64,000 nt of DNA. It comes from Streptomyces sp. B3I8. Its GTDB lineage: Bacteria; Actinomycetota; Actinomycetes; Streptomycetales; Streptomycetaceae. The notes under the pieces were generated by a model, which had not been told where the DNA came from, did no database searches, and was given only the letters and a program-made list of their open reading frames with translations. Below are positions 40,897 through 49,320 of this stretch, piece by piece. Every line of letters begins with the position of its first letter. The stretch's first letter is position 1. The stretch spans positions 62,001 to 126,000 of the forward strand of contig NZ_JAUSYN010000002.1 in the NCBI RefSeq assembly GCF_030816915.1, read 5' to 3'. A program made the translations under genes and the position numbers.

Positions 40897-41741
40897 GCGA
40901 CGACACCACCACCGGGCCGGACCGTCCCGTGCTCGAGATCGACGGCCTCGAGGTGCACTACGGGGTGCGCCGCCGGCGCCGGCGCGCCCTGCACGGCGTG
41001 TCGTTGAGCGTCGCCCCCGGGGAGACCGTCGGCATCATCGGCGAGACCGGCTCGGGCAAGTCCACCCTCGCGCGGGCCGCGCTCGGCCTGGTGCGCGCCT
41101 CCGCCGGATCGATCGCGGTCGACGGCGAGGACGTCACCGCCCACGGCACCCGCCAGTGGCGCGCGCTGCGCCGCAGAGGGGTCGTCCAGTACGTGTTCCA
41201 GGACCCGCTGCGCAGTCTCGACCCGGACCTGAGCATCGAGACCTCCCTGACCGAGCCCCTGCTCATCGGGGGCGCCACCCGTGAGGAGGCGGCGGCGCGG
41301 GTGCGGGAGTTCCTCCCCCGCGTCCGGCTCGACGAGGACCTCCTCGGCAGGCTGCCGGGCGAGCTGTCCGGCGGGCAGCGCCAGCGTGTCGCGGTGGCCC
41401 GCGCCCTGGTCACCGGGCCGCGGCTGGTCATCCTCGACGAGCCGGTCAGCGCCCTGGACTCCGCCAACCGGGTACAGGTCCTGGAGATCCTCAAGGGGCT
41501 GCGCGCCGACGGCGTCGCCCTCGTGTTCATCTCCCACGACCTGGGCTCCGTCGCCGGGGTCGCCGACCGCGTCGCGGTGCTGTACCGGGGCGAACTGGTC
41601 GAGGCGGGCGCCACCCGCGACGTCATCACCGCGCCCCGGCATCCGTACACGCGGCTGCTCCTCGGGTCCGCGCCCACCCTGCGCGGCGCACCGGCGGACC
41701 GCGCCGAACGCGACGCCCTGCGCGCGCTGCTGCACACCTGA
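40893..41741 (+). CDS. ABC transporter ATP-binding protein (DppF type)
   Basis: 282 residues: Walker A 'GETGSGKST', Q-loop 'YVFQDPLRSLDPDLSI', signature 'LSGGQRQRV', Walker B 'LVILDEPVSALD', switch 'FISHDLGSVAGV', and the C-terminal 'APRHPYTRLLLGSAPTL' seen in oligopeptide ATPases. The GTG start (40893) overlaps the DppD-type stop and has GGAGGAGG upstream. It completes a five-protein importer with binding protein, two permeases and two ATPases. Confidence 0.9.
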   Translation: MSDDTTTGPDRPVLEIDGLEVHYGVRRRRRRALHGVSLSVAPGETVGIIGETGSGKSTLARAALGLVRASAGSIAVDGEDVTAHGTRQWRALRRRGVVQYVFQDPLRSLDPDLSIETSLTEPLLIGGATREEAAARVREFLPRVRLDEDLLGRLPGELSGGQRQRVAVARALVTGPRLVILDEPVSALDSANRVQVLEILKGLRADGVALVFISHDLGSVAGVADRVAVLYRGELVEAGATRDVITAPRHPYTRLLLGSAPTLRGAPADRAERDALRALLHT

Positions 41742-41767
41742 GACTCACCAGGAAAGGACACCTTGTC

Positions 41768-43108
41768 ATGCCCCGCACCCTGCACCTCGCGCTCCACCCC
41801 TACGGCGTCGGCGGCCCCGGCCAGCACGGCCTGTGGAAGGACCCCCGCGTCGCGAAGAACGCCAGCATCGACATCGACTACTACATCCGGCTGGCCCAGG
41901 CGGCCGAACACGCCCTGTTCGACGCGCTGTTCATCGTCGACAGCCAGTTCATCAACGCCACCTACCCCGCGCACTACCTCAACCGTCTCGAACCGCTGAC
42001 GCTGCTGTCCGCGGTCGCCACCCACACCCGGCACATCGGGCTGGTGGGCACGGCGAGCTCCACCTACAACTCGCCGTTCAACCTGGCCCGCCGGTTCGCC
42101 TCGCTCGACCACATCAGCGGCGGACGGGCCGGCTGGAACGTGGTGACCAGCTTCGACACCGGCACCGCGCGCAACTTCGGGCTGGACGAGCACCTCGACT
42201 ACGCCACCCGATACGGCCGCGCCCTGGAGTTCGTCGAGGTCGCCCGGGGGCTGTGGGACTCCTACGAGGACGACGCCTTCCCCGCCGACGTCGAGCGCGG
42301 TGTCTTCCTCGACCCGGACAGGCTGCACTCCCTGGACCACGTGGGCGAGCACTTCTCGGTGGCCGGTCCGCTGAACCTGTCCCGTTCCCCGCAGGGCCAG
42401 CCGGTGATCTTCCAGGCCGGGGTGTCCGAGGAGGGCCGCGACCTCGCCGCCCGGGTCGCGGAGGGCATCTACGCACCCGGCGGAACCCTGGAGCAGGCGC
42501 AGGAGTACTACGCCGACATCAAGCGGCGCACCGCCGCGTACGGCCGGGACCCCGACCACATCAAGATCTTCCTGCACGGCGGGCCGATCGTCGCCGCCAC
42601 CGACGAGGCCGCCCGGCGCCGTGAGCGGGAGATCTTCGAGGAGGACAACGACTTCGCGCGCAACCTCGCGCTGCTCGGCCGTTCCTTCGGGGCCTACGAC
42701 TTCAGCGTGCACGATCTGGACGCGCCCTTCCCGGACGTCGCCCACCTCGCCGAGAAGGGCGGCCGCACCGGCGCCGCGAAGCTCATCGAGCGGGCCCGCG
42801 CCGAGCATCTGACGTTGCGTCAAGTCGCGGAGAGTGTCAACCAGTTCCGCCGGTCGCCGTTCGTCGGGGATCCGCGCACGGTGGCCGACACCATCGAGCG
42901 GTGGTTCGACGCCGGCACCCTCGACGGCATCAATCTCGCCTTCCGCACCGAGGAGGAACTCAGCCTCTTCGTCGACGGCGTCGTGCCCCTGCTGCAGAAG
43001 CGCGGCCTGTTCCGTACCGAATACACCGCCGACACCCTGCGCGGCAACCTCGGCCTGCCCGTCCCGGCGAACCGCCACACCCGCGAGCGGGCGCTCGCGG
43101 CCGGCTGA
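41768..43108 (+). CDS. LLM-class flavin-dependent monooxygenase (NtaA/SnaA/DszA family)
   Basis: A 446-residue reduced-flavin-dependent two-component monooxygenase: TIM-barrel core with 'AEHALFDALFIVDSQF', 'GLVGTASSTYNSPFNLARRF', 'LDHISGGRAGWNVVTS' (FMN phosphate region) and 'PVIFQAGVSEEGRDLAARVA'. The NtaA/SoxA subfamily includes enzymes that attack nitrilotriacetate, dibenzothiophene sulfone and dimethyl sulfide. It needs FMNH2 from a reductase, and an SsuE-like reductase is encoded 1 kb downstream. With the cysteine leader peptide this suggests C-S bond cleavage for sulfur supply; nitrogen-chelator oxidation is the main alternative. ATG at 41768 with AGGAAAGGA. Confidence 0.88.
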   Translation: MPRTLHLALHPYGVGGPGQHGLWKDPRVAKNASIDIDYYIRLAQAAEHALFDALFIVDSQFINATYPAHYLNRLEPLTLLSAVATHTRHIGLVGTASSTYNSPFNLARRFASLDHISGGRAGWNVVTSFDTGTARNFGLDEHLDYATRYGRALEFVEVARGLWDSYEDDAFPADVERGVFLDPDRLHSLDHVGEHFSVAGPLNLSRSPQGQPVIFQAGVSEEGRDLAARVAEGIYAPGGTLEQAQEYYADIKRRTAAYGRDPDHIKIFLHGGPIVAATDEAARRREREIFEEDNDFARNLALLGRSFGAYDFSVHDLDAPFPDVAHLAEKGGRTGAAKLIERARAEHLTLRQVAESVNQFRRSPFVGDPRTVADTIERWFDAGTLDGINLAFRTEEELSLFVDGVVPLLQKRGLFRTEYTADTLRGNLGLPVPANRHTRERALAAG

Positions 43109-43136
43109 GGCCGCCCCCGACACGAAAGACGTGCTC

Positions 43137-43295
43137 ATGACCAGCGACGGACCCCGTTCCCGGCCCGGCCGCCGGCCCCGGCGCCGGGGCCGGACGACGA
43201 CGTCCCTCATCACGACCGCGGTCGCACCCGCCCCGGGCGGGACGCCCGCCCACTCCAGCCTTCCCGTTCCCGCACCCGCAGGGAGTTCGACATGA
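43137..43295 (+). CDS. Possible 52-residue basic peptide
   Basis: A short frame with an Arg-rich N-terminal third ('RSRPGRRPRRRGRTTT') and a Pro/Ala-rich end, preceded by GAAAG. It is not recognised. Its stop overlaps the ATG of the hydrolase gene (ATGA at 43292-43295), the same coupling used by true gene pairs here, which is the main support. It may instead be the untranslated gap between two operon genes; it includes a GGGCG/CGCCC hairpin. Confidence 0.3.
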   Translation: MTSDGPRSRPGRRPRRRGRTTTSLITTAVAPAPGGTPAHSSLPVPAPAGSST

Positions 43296-44065
43296 CCCAG
43301 TACAGCGACTTCTTCGCACCGGAAGGCCTGCGCGTGCGCGGCACGGTCGTGGTCGTCCCCGGCCGCGGCGAGACCCTGGCGACCTACGGCCGGCTCGGCA
43401 GGCGGCTCGCCGCGGACGCCTACCGCGTACGCGTCCTGAACGCCCCGGCCCTCGACGGCGACGACGCGACGGTGGAGCTGAGCACCCTGCTCGAGGCCGC
43501 CGTCACCGGCACCGTCGCGGAGGGGAGCGCCGGCGGTGAGGACGTCGTACGGCCGCTCGTGGTCGTCGGCGCCGACTCGGGGGCCGCGGCCGTGGCCGCG
43601 CTCCTCGGCCGGGCGGGGACCGCGGCCACCGTACGGCCCGACGCGCTGGTCCTGGCCGGTCTGCCGGGCCGGGGCGCGGGCTCCGCCGGGAGCTGGGAGG
43701 AGGAGCTCGACGTGCGCACCGCCTGCCCCACCCACCGGGGCACGCTCACCGACGACCCGGACGTCCGGCGCGGCTCGCTCGGCCGGGCCCTGCCGGACAC
43801 CGTGTCGGCGGCGGCCCTGGAGGTGCGCACCGATCTGCCGGTCCTGTTCCTCGTCGGTGACGCCGACCCCCTGGCCGACCACGAGAGCCTGCGGCGCACG
43901 GCGGAGTCCGCGCCGCGGGCCCGGCTCTCGGTCGTCCACGGCGCCCACCACGACGTCCTCAACGACCTCCAGCACCGGTCGGTGGCCGCCGAACTCGTCG
44001 ATTTCCTGGAGACCGTGCGCAACGGCCTGCGGCCGCTGGTCACCGTGGAGTCCAGCGCGTGGTGA
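43292..44065 (+). CDS. Alpha/beta hydrolase
   Basis: 257 residues with an alpha/beta-hydrolase layout: 'GTVVVVPGRGETLATYGRLG' (oxyanion/first strand), nucleophile Ser in 'VVVGADSGAAAVAAL' (the elbow reads G-A-D-S-G instead of G-x-S-x-G), acid Asp in 'LFLVGDADPLADHESL' and catalytic His in 'VVHGAHHDVLND'. It has no signal peptide. It lies between the LLM monooxygenase and the FMN reductase, so it probably hydrolyses an ester, amide or thioester formed in the same pathway. Confidence 0.8.
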   Translation: MTQYSDFFAPEGLRVRGTVVVVPGRGETLATYGRLGRRLAADAYRVRVLNAPALDGDDATVELSTLLEAAVTGTVAEGSAGGEDVVRPLVVVGADSGAAAVAALLGRAGTAATVRPDALVLAGLPGRGAGSAGSWEEELDVRTACPTHRGTLTDDPDVRRGSLGRALPDTVSAAALEVRTDLPVLFLVGDADPLADHESLRRTAESAPRARLSVVHGAHHDVLNDLQHRSVAAELVDFLETVRNGLRPLVTVESSAW

Positions 44066-44100
44066 ACGGCCGCCCCGCACCCCTCGCCCTCCCGCTCCGC

Positions 44101-44130
44101 CCCAGCCCCAGCCCCAGCCCCAGCCCCAGC
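44101..44130. repeat. Hexanucleotide repeat (CCCAGC)x5
   Basis: Five perfect CCCAGC units end 16 bp before the FMN reductase start, adjoining its GGAAGG ribosome site. Slippage would change spacing or leader length but not the reading frame of a gene. Confidence 0.85.
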
Positions 44131-44146
44131 CCCGGAAGGTAACCCC

Positions 44147-44701
44147 ATGGCCGCCATCCTGTCCGTCTCCGGTAGCCCCTCCCCCACCTCCCGCACCACC
44201 CGCCTCCTGCGCCATCTCGACGAACGCCTGCGGCAGCAGGGGCACGAGGTGACACCGCTGGAGGTGCGCACCCTGCCCGCCGACGTCCTGCTCGGCGCGG
44301 ACGTCCGGCACCCGGCCATCACCGGCGTCGCGGAGCTGTTCGCACGTGCGGACGGGGTGGTGATCGGTACCCCCGTCTACAAGGCCGCGTACTCGGGCCT
44401 GCTCAAGTCGCTGCTCGACCTGCTCCCGCAGTACGCGCTGAGCGGGAAGACCGTCCTGCCCCTGGCCACGGGCGGCAGCCAGGCCCACGTCCTGGCCATC
44501 GACTACGCGCTGCGCCCGGTCCTCAGCTCCATGGGCGCCACCCACATCGTGCCCGGCTGGTTCACCCTCGACCGGGACATCGCCCGCGGCACCGACCCGC
44601 TCGTGGTCCCGGCCCCCACCGCCAGGGCCCTGGAGGAGGTGACGGACCGTTTCTCGGCTGCCCTCGGCGGCAGCGTCACCGCCCTGGCACCCACCGCCTG
44701 A
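44147..44701 (+). CDS. NAD(P)H-dependent FMN reductase (SsuE-like)
   Basis: 184 residues, flavodoxin-like: 'ILSVSGSPSPTSRTTRLLRH' (phosphate-binding), 'ADGVVIGTPVYKAAYSGLLK', 'LLDLLPQYALSGKTVLPLAT' and 'GGSQAHVLAIDYALRPVLSS', close to SsuE, which is 191 residues. It would reduce FMN with NADPH for the LLM monooxygenase of the same operon. It is the last gene of the operon. The upstream spacer contains the CCCAGC repeat. Confidence 0.9.
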   Translation: MAAILSVSGSPSPTSRTTRLLRHLDERLRQQGHEVTPLEVRTLPADVLLGADVRHPAITGVAELFARADGVVIGTPVYKAAYSGLLKSLLDLLPQYALSGKTVLPLATGGSQAHVLAIDYALRPVLSSMGATHIVPGWFTLDRDIARGTDPLVVPAPTARALEEVTDRFSAALGGSVTALAPTA

Positions 44702-44774
44702 GCCCGCGCCCGCCGACGGGCGTCACGCATCCGGGCCGACCACCGGCGCGGCGGCGGCGCGTGGGGGATGCTGG

Positions 44775-45332
44775 GTGACCATGACAGCAAACGCGGACAA
44801 CACCGAGAACGTACGGGACACGGCTCCGGGCGGTGCGGCGAGCAGCGAGGTGCGGGCGCTCCTGCGGAGTCTGGACGGGCAGCGACGCCATGTCCTCGAC
44901 ACCCTCGACGGGCTGGCCGCGAGGGACCTCCGACGGCCCGTGCTGCCTTCCGGGTGGCACTGCCTGGGGCTGGTCCAGCATCTGACGCTCGATGTGGAGC
45001 GGTTCTGGTTCCGCGCGGTCGTCGCCGGGGACGAGGAGGTCATCCGCGCCCTGCCGAGCGGCGACGAGGCGTGGCGGGTGGCCCCGGAGCTGCCGGCCGC
45101 CGAGGTGCTCGACCGGTACCGGCGGGAGGCGGAACTCGCCGACGCCCTCATCACCGTCACCTCCGCCGACGCCGCCCCGGTCTGGTGGCCGCACGACCTG
45201 TTCGGCGAACCGCACCTGCACACCCTGCGCGACGTCCTGCTGCACGTCATCACCGAGACCGCGTGTCACGTCGGCCATCTCGACGCGGTCCGGGAGCTGA
45301 TCGACGGCCGCCGCCGACTGGTGCTGACCTGA
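44775..45332 (+). CDS. DinB family protein (DUF664-like)
   Basis: 185 residues, four-helix DinB-like fold: 'LLRSLDGQRRHVLDTLDGLA', 'LPSGWHCLGLVQHLTLDVER', and C-terminal 'LLHVITETACHVGHLDAVRE'. The His residues at the three helix ends (QHLT, ETACHVGH) can form the metal site of this superfamily, which includes mycothiol-dependent enzymes. Start GTG 44775 has GGGGGA upstream; ATG 44781 is an alternative. A perfect terminator follows 40 bp after the stop. Confidence 0.82.
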   Translation: MTMTANADNTENVRDTAPGGAASSEVRALLRSLDGQRRHVLDTLDGLAARDLRRPVLPSGWHCLGLVQHLTLDVERFWFRAVVAGDEEVIRALPSGDEAWRVAPELPAAEVLDRYRREAELADALITVTSADAAPVWWPHDLFGEPHLHTLRDVLLHVITETACHVGHLDAVRELIDGRRRLVLT

Positions 45333-45371
45333 GGGTGCCCGAGGAACACGGGTGGACACCGGGGCACGACG

Positions 45372-45400
45372 AAGGCGAGGAGTCTGCTTCTCCTCGCCTT
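45372..45400 (+). terminator. Rho-independent terminator after the DinB gene
   Basis: AAGGCGAGGAG and CTCCTCGCCTT form a perfect 11-bp stem with a 7-nt loop, followed by TTTTAC. It separates the DinB gene from the rph promoter. Confidence 0.85.
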
Positions 45401-45421
45401 TTACAAGGTATAGCTCACCGG

Positions 45422-45441
45422 GGGGCTTGCGGCAAGGCCCC
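45422..45441 (+). promoter_or_regulatory. Rifamycin-associated element (RAE)
   Basis: GGGGCTTGCGGCAAGGCCC matches the RAE known upstream of rifampin-inactivating genes in actinomycetes. It sits 57 bp before the rph start and just after a TATAGC -10-like hexamer. It marks rifamycin-inducible expression. Confidence 0.85.
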
Positions 45442-45498
45442 CGTCGTACCGGACAATCTGCGGCCGAGGCCACCACCTGCGGAAACGGAGCTGTCGCA

Positions 45499-48111
45499 GT
45501 GAGCGAGCGGTACGTGTGGGATCTGCGAGAGGTCGACGGGGAACACGTCGCACTCGTCGGAGGCAAGGGAGCGCACCTGGGCGAACTGTCCCGGATCGAG
45601 GGCGTCCGGGTGCCCGAGGGGTTCTGCGTGACGACCGGTGCGTTCCGGCGGGCGCTGGAACGGGCGCCGTGGGTCGGGGAGGGGATCGAGCGGCTGTCGC
45701 GCGTGGACCCGGACGACCGGGAGACGCTCCGCGCACTCGGCACGCGGATCCGCCGGGCGATCGAGGAGACGCCCCTGCCGGACGAGGTCGCCGGGGCGAT
45801 CACCGGGGCGCTCGCCCGGACCGGTGAGCGGGCCGCGTACGCCGTCCGCTCCAGCGCCACCGCGGAGGACTCGCCGACGGCGTCGTTCGCCGGCCAGCAG
45901 GACACGTATCTCAATGTCCTGGGGCCGGCGGAGGTGCTGCGGCACGTCAGCCGGTGCTGGGCCTCGCTGTTCACCGAGCGGGCCGTGGCCTACCGGCGAC
46001 ACCACGGCATCGACGACCGGGCGGTCGGCATGGCCGTGGTCGTGCAGCGGATGGTCGTCGCCGAAGCGGCCGGCGTGCTGTTCACGGCCGATCCGGTCAC
46101 GGGAAACCGCACGGTCGCCACCGTGGACGCCGGTTACGGCCTGGGCGAGGCGCTGGTGTCCGGCACGGTGACCCCGGACGTGTTCACGGTGCGGCACGGC
46201 GATGTCGTCGCCCGGTCGATCGGCGCCAAGCAACGGGCCGTCCACGCCGTGCCGGGCGGCGGCACGCGGACGGTGGAGGTGGAGCCGCGGCGGCAGAAGG
46301 AGCCTGCCCTGACGGACGCCCAGGTGAGGGAACTGGTAGGGCTCGGGCGGCGGATCGAGGCGCGGTTCGGCCGGCCGCAGGACATCGAATGGTGCCTGGC
46401 CGACGGCGGCTTCGCGATCGTGCAGAGCCGGCCGATCACCACGCTGTTCCCGCTCCCCGAGAACGTCGACGGGGGGAACCACGTCTACCTCTCCGTCGGC
46501 CACCAGCAGATGATGACCGACCCGATGAAGGCCCTCGGGCGTTCGGTGTGGCAGCTGTTGGCCATGGCGCCGATGCTGGAGGCCGGCGGCCGGCTGTTCG
46601 TCGACGCCACCCCGCATCTGATCCCGCCCGCACGCCGTGCCGCCTTCCTGGACATGGTCGGCAGGTCCGATCCGGTGACCCGGGACGCGCTGGAGACCGT
46701 CCTCGACCGCGACGGCTTCCTCCCGACACTGCCGGACGAGGCCCCCTCCGGGCCCGCGGCCGACAGCACCCCGCCGCCCCCGCCGCCGGCCGATCCGGCC
46801 CTCCTCACCGAGCTGGTCGAACACAGCAGGGCGTCACTGGCCGCCCTCCGGCGCGACCTCGCCGACAAGAGCGGGCCGGCGCTGTTCGACTACCTGCTGG
46901 AGGTGGCCGTCAAGGAGCACAAACGGGTCCTGTCCCATCCGCCGAGCATGCGGGTCGTCATGGCGGGGATGGAGGCCACGTGGTGGCTGAACGACAAGCT
47001 GCTGGAGTGGCTGGGGGAACAGAACGCGGCCGACACGCTCATCCTGTCCGCCCCCGGCAACATCACCTCCGAGATGGGGCTGGCCCTGCTCGACGTGGCG
47101 GACGTGATCCGCCCGCACCCGGAGGTGGCAGCGTTCCTGCGGACCGTCGACAAGGCCGAGGACGCCGGCTTCCTGGACCGGCTGGCGGATCTTCCGGGCG
47201 GGGCGGCCGCCCGGGACGCCCTCCGGGCCTACCTCGACCGGTACGGCATGCGCTGCGTCGGCGAGATCGACCTCACGAGGGAGCGGTGGAGCGAGCGTCC
47301 CTCCACCCTCCTGCCCGTCCTCCTCGACCACGTCAGGAACTCCGCACCGGGCGCCGCCGCACGGCGCTTCGAGGAGGGACGGCAGGAGGCGCGGCGGAAG
47401 GAACAGGACGTACTGACACGCCTGCGGGCCCTCCCGGACGGGGAACGCAAGGCCGCCGAGACCAAGGTGGTGATCGACCGGGTCCGTACCTTCGTCGGCT
47501 ACCGGGAGTACCCGAAGTACGACATCGTCAACCGCCTCTTCCTGTACAGGCAGGCGCTCCTCGCCGAGGCCGACCGGCTCGTGACGGCCGGCGCGCTCAC
47601 CGACCGGGAGGACGTCTACCACCTCACCCTGCGAGAGTTCCACGAGGCCGTGCGCGTGGGACGGGTGGACGAGCGGCTGATCCGGCGGCGCGAGGAGGAG
47701 TTCCGGTCGTACCACGCGCTGACGGTGCCGCGGGTGCTCACCTCGGACGGCGAGTCGGTCACCGCCTCCTACCGACGGGAGGGGGTGCCGGAGGGGGCCC
47801 TGGTGGGCCTGCCGGTCTCCACCGGGACCGTCGAGGGCCGGGCGCGGGTCGTCCGCGACATGGCGGAGGCCGAGCTGGAGGCGGGCGACATCCTGGTCAC
47901 CGTCTTCACGGATCCGAGCTGGTCACCGTTGTTCGTCGGGATCGCGGCGCTGGTGACGGAGGTGGGCAGCCTGATGACCCACGGCGCGGTCATCGCCCGG
48001 GAGTACGGCCTGCCGGCGGTGGTGGGCGTGGACGGCGCCACCCGGCTCATCCGGGACGGGCAGCGGATCCGCGTCCACGGGAGCGAGGGGTACGTCGAGC
48101 TTCTGGGCTGA
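45499..48111 (+). CDS. rph: Rifampin phosphotransferase
   Basis: 870 residues in the PEP-synthase-like layout: N-terminal ATP-grasp domain ('VALVGGKGAHLGELSRIEGV', 'AVRSSATAEDSPTASFAGQQ', 'QDIEWCLADGGFAIVQSRPI'), a central helical rifampin-binding domain, and a C-terminal swivelling His domain with 'SLMTHGAVIAREYGLPAVVG', catalytic His828. PPDK/PPS enzymes keep a PEP-binding barrel at this end; here it is absent and the length fits Rph. The enzyme transfers the ATP beta-phosphate to the ansa-bridge hydroxyl of rifamycins. The frame is open further upstream through a terminator, so the GTG at 45499 (CGGAG upstream) is chosen. The RAE in its leader supports the call strongly. Confidence 0.93.
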   Translation: MSERYVWDLREVDGEHVALVGGKGAHLGELSRIEGVRVPEGFCVTTGAFRRALERAPWVGEGIERLSRVDPDDRETLRALGTRIRRAIEETPLPDEVAGAITGALARTGERAAYAVRSSATAEDSPTASFAGQQDTYLNVLGPAEVLRHVSRCWASLFTERAVAYRRHHGIDDRAVGMAVVVQRMVVAEAAGVLFTADPVTGNRTVATVDAGYGLGEALVSGTVTPDVFTVRHGDVVARSIGAKQRAVHAVPGGGTRTVEVEPRRQKEPALTDAQVRELVGLGRRIEARFGRPQDIEWCLADGGFAIVQSRPITTLFPLPENVDGGNHVYLSVGHQQMMTDPMKALGRSVWQLLAMAPMLEAGGRLFVDATPHLIPPARRAAFLDMVGRSDPVTRDALETVLDRDGFLPTLPDEAPSGPAADSTPPPPPPADPALLTELVEHSRASLAALRRDLADKSGPALFDYLLEVAVKEHKRVLSHPPSMRVVMAGMEATWWLNDKLLEWLGEQNAADTLILSAPGNITSEMGLALLDVADVIRPHPEVAAFLRTVDKAEDAGFLDRLADLPGGAAARDALRAYLDRYGMRCVGEIDLTRERWSERPSTLLPVLLDHVRNSAPGAAARRFEEGRQEARRKEQDVLTRLRALPDGERKAAETKVVIDRVRTFVGYREYPKYDIVNRLFLYRQALLAEADRLVTAGALTDREDVYHLTLREFHEAVRVGRVDERLIRRREEEFRSYHALTVPRVLTSDGESVTASYRREGVPEGALVGLPVSTGTVEGRARVVRDMAEAELEAGDILVTVFTDPSWSPLFVGIAALVTEVGSLMTHGAVIAREYGLPAVVGVDGATRLIRDGQRIRVHGSEGYVELLG

Positions 48112-48174
48112 GTCGTTTCGTCGCGGCTCCTGTTCCGGTCGCGGTTCTTGTTCCCGTTCCGCGGCGCATGGAGA

Positions 48175-48206
48175 GGGCCCGGTGGCCGACGGTGACCACC
48201 GGGCCC
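48175..48206. terminator. Bidirectional terminator between rph and the epimerase
   Basis: GGGCCCGGTGG and CCACCGGGCCC form a perfect 11-bp stem with a 10-nt loop, lying between convergent genes. Confidence 0.75.
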
Positions 48207-48236
48207 GCGGTCCGGTCGGGCGTGGCGCCGGACCGG

Positions 48237-49142
48237 TCAGTCGTCCCGCAGCCCGGCCTTCCACGCCCGGTACAGCAGCGCGGGATCGTCGGTGACGGCG
48301 ACGTGCCGGGGGCGCCAGCCGAGGAGGCGGCGGGCCTTGTCGTTGGAGACGAGTTCGTCCTGGTCGGCGGCCATGTGCATCATGCCGCCCGCCTCCGCGG
48401 GCTCCAGCCCGATCTCCTCGGTGCAGCCGGCGGCCCCGATCACGGACCGCTGCACGTCCAGGGTCCGCAGGCGCTGGTCGTCGGCGATGACGAACACCTC
48501 GCCGTCGACCGCCGCCGGGTTCTCGAGGACGCGGACGTAGGCCTCGGCGAGGTCGTCGACGTGGACCCAGCTGTAACGCTTGGCGGTGTCGCCGTAGAAG
48601 ACGGGCTTTCCGGCCTCGGCCGCGACGAACCAGTGTCCGGTCATGGAGGTGGTGGCCGGGCCGCCGTACACGAAGCCGGGGCGCACGACGGTGTGGGCGA
48701 GCGGGCCGGCGGCGAGTTCCTTCTCCAGCAGGAACCGGAAGCCGAGGGGGCTCTCGGGGTTGCCGGGGGTGTTCTCGTCCATGAGGGGCAGGCCCGTACG
48801 GCCGTAGGAGGAGATGCCGGTCGTGTAGACGAGGTGGTGGCGGCGCCCGGACCGCTCCTGGGCGGCGGCGAGTTCGGCGAACAGCCGGCGGTCGGTGCCC
48901 AGCGGGTCGTTCATGTCCAGGAGGAGATGGACGACGGCGTCCGTGCCGTCCAGGTGCTCGCGCCAGGTCTCGGGAACGGCGAAGTCGCCCTGTACCGGGG
49001 TGACTTCGTCCCGCATCAGTTCACGGGCCGCAGGGCCGGAGGCGTCGCGGGTCAGGCCGAGGACGGTGTGTCCGGCGCGGGCCAGGGCAGCGGAGACGCG
49101 GTGTCCGACGTATCCGGTGGCGCCGATGACGAGGATGTGCAC
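48237..49142 (-). CDS. NAD(P)-dependent epimerase/dehydratase family protein (extended SDR)
   Basis: 301 residues. GTG at 49142 has GCAGGAG upstream; longer readings run into a 7-bp repeat array. The Rossmann motif is 'ILVIGATGYVGHRVSAALAR', and the active site Tyr region 'VYTTGISSYGRTGLPLMDEN' has an SSYG where classical YxxxK would be expected, so catalysis may be atypical. Further motifs are 'VVRPGFVYGGPATTSMTGHW' and 'YSWVHVDDLAEAYVRVLENP'. It resembles NmrA-like/atypical SDRs. The substrate is unknown. The old yellow enzyme gene lies upstream on the same strand, separated by 178 bp. Confidence 0.82.
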   Translation of the reverse strand: MHILVIGATGYVGHRVSAALARAGHTVLGLTRDASGPAARELMRDEVTPVQGDFAVPETWREHLDGTDAVVHLLLDMNDPLGTDRRLFAELAAAQERSGRRHHLVYTTGISSYGRTGLPLMDENTPGNPESPLGFRFLLEKELAAGPLAHTVVRPGFVYGGPATTSMTGHWFVAAEAGKPVFYGDTAKRYSWVHVDDLAEAYVRVLENPAAVDGEVFVIADDQRLRTLDVQRSVIGAAGCTEEIGLEPAEAGGMMHMAADQDELVSNDKARRLLGWRPRHVAVTDDPALLYRAWKAGLRDD

Positions 49143-49248
49143 GCTGTTCGCTCCTGCGAGGGTGTGGGGCTGCGGTGTGGGAGGTCGGGTGTCGTTCCGG
49201 CTGTGTGCCGTGTGCGGTGTGCCGGTGGTGTGCGCGGTGCGGGGCCCG

Positions 49249-49283
49249 GCATCGGGCATCGGGCATCGGGCATCGGGCATCGG
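49249..49283. repeat. Heptanucleotide repeat (GCATCGG)x5
   Basis: Five perfect GCATCGG units lie between the old yellow enzyme and epimerase genes, within a low-complexity GT/GC stretch. Confidence 0.85.
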
Positions 49284-49320
49284 CGGATACCCGACGCGTG
49301 TCGCCCGGCGCCGTCCGGTG

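Noticed and set aside
45352..45498. N-terminal extension of rph
   Set aside because: It would translate through a perfect terminator and the RAE.
49249..49283. CRISPR-like array
   Set aside because: Units are 7 bp, contiguous and without spacers; a simple repeat. No CRISPR array or cas gene was seen anywhere in the window.
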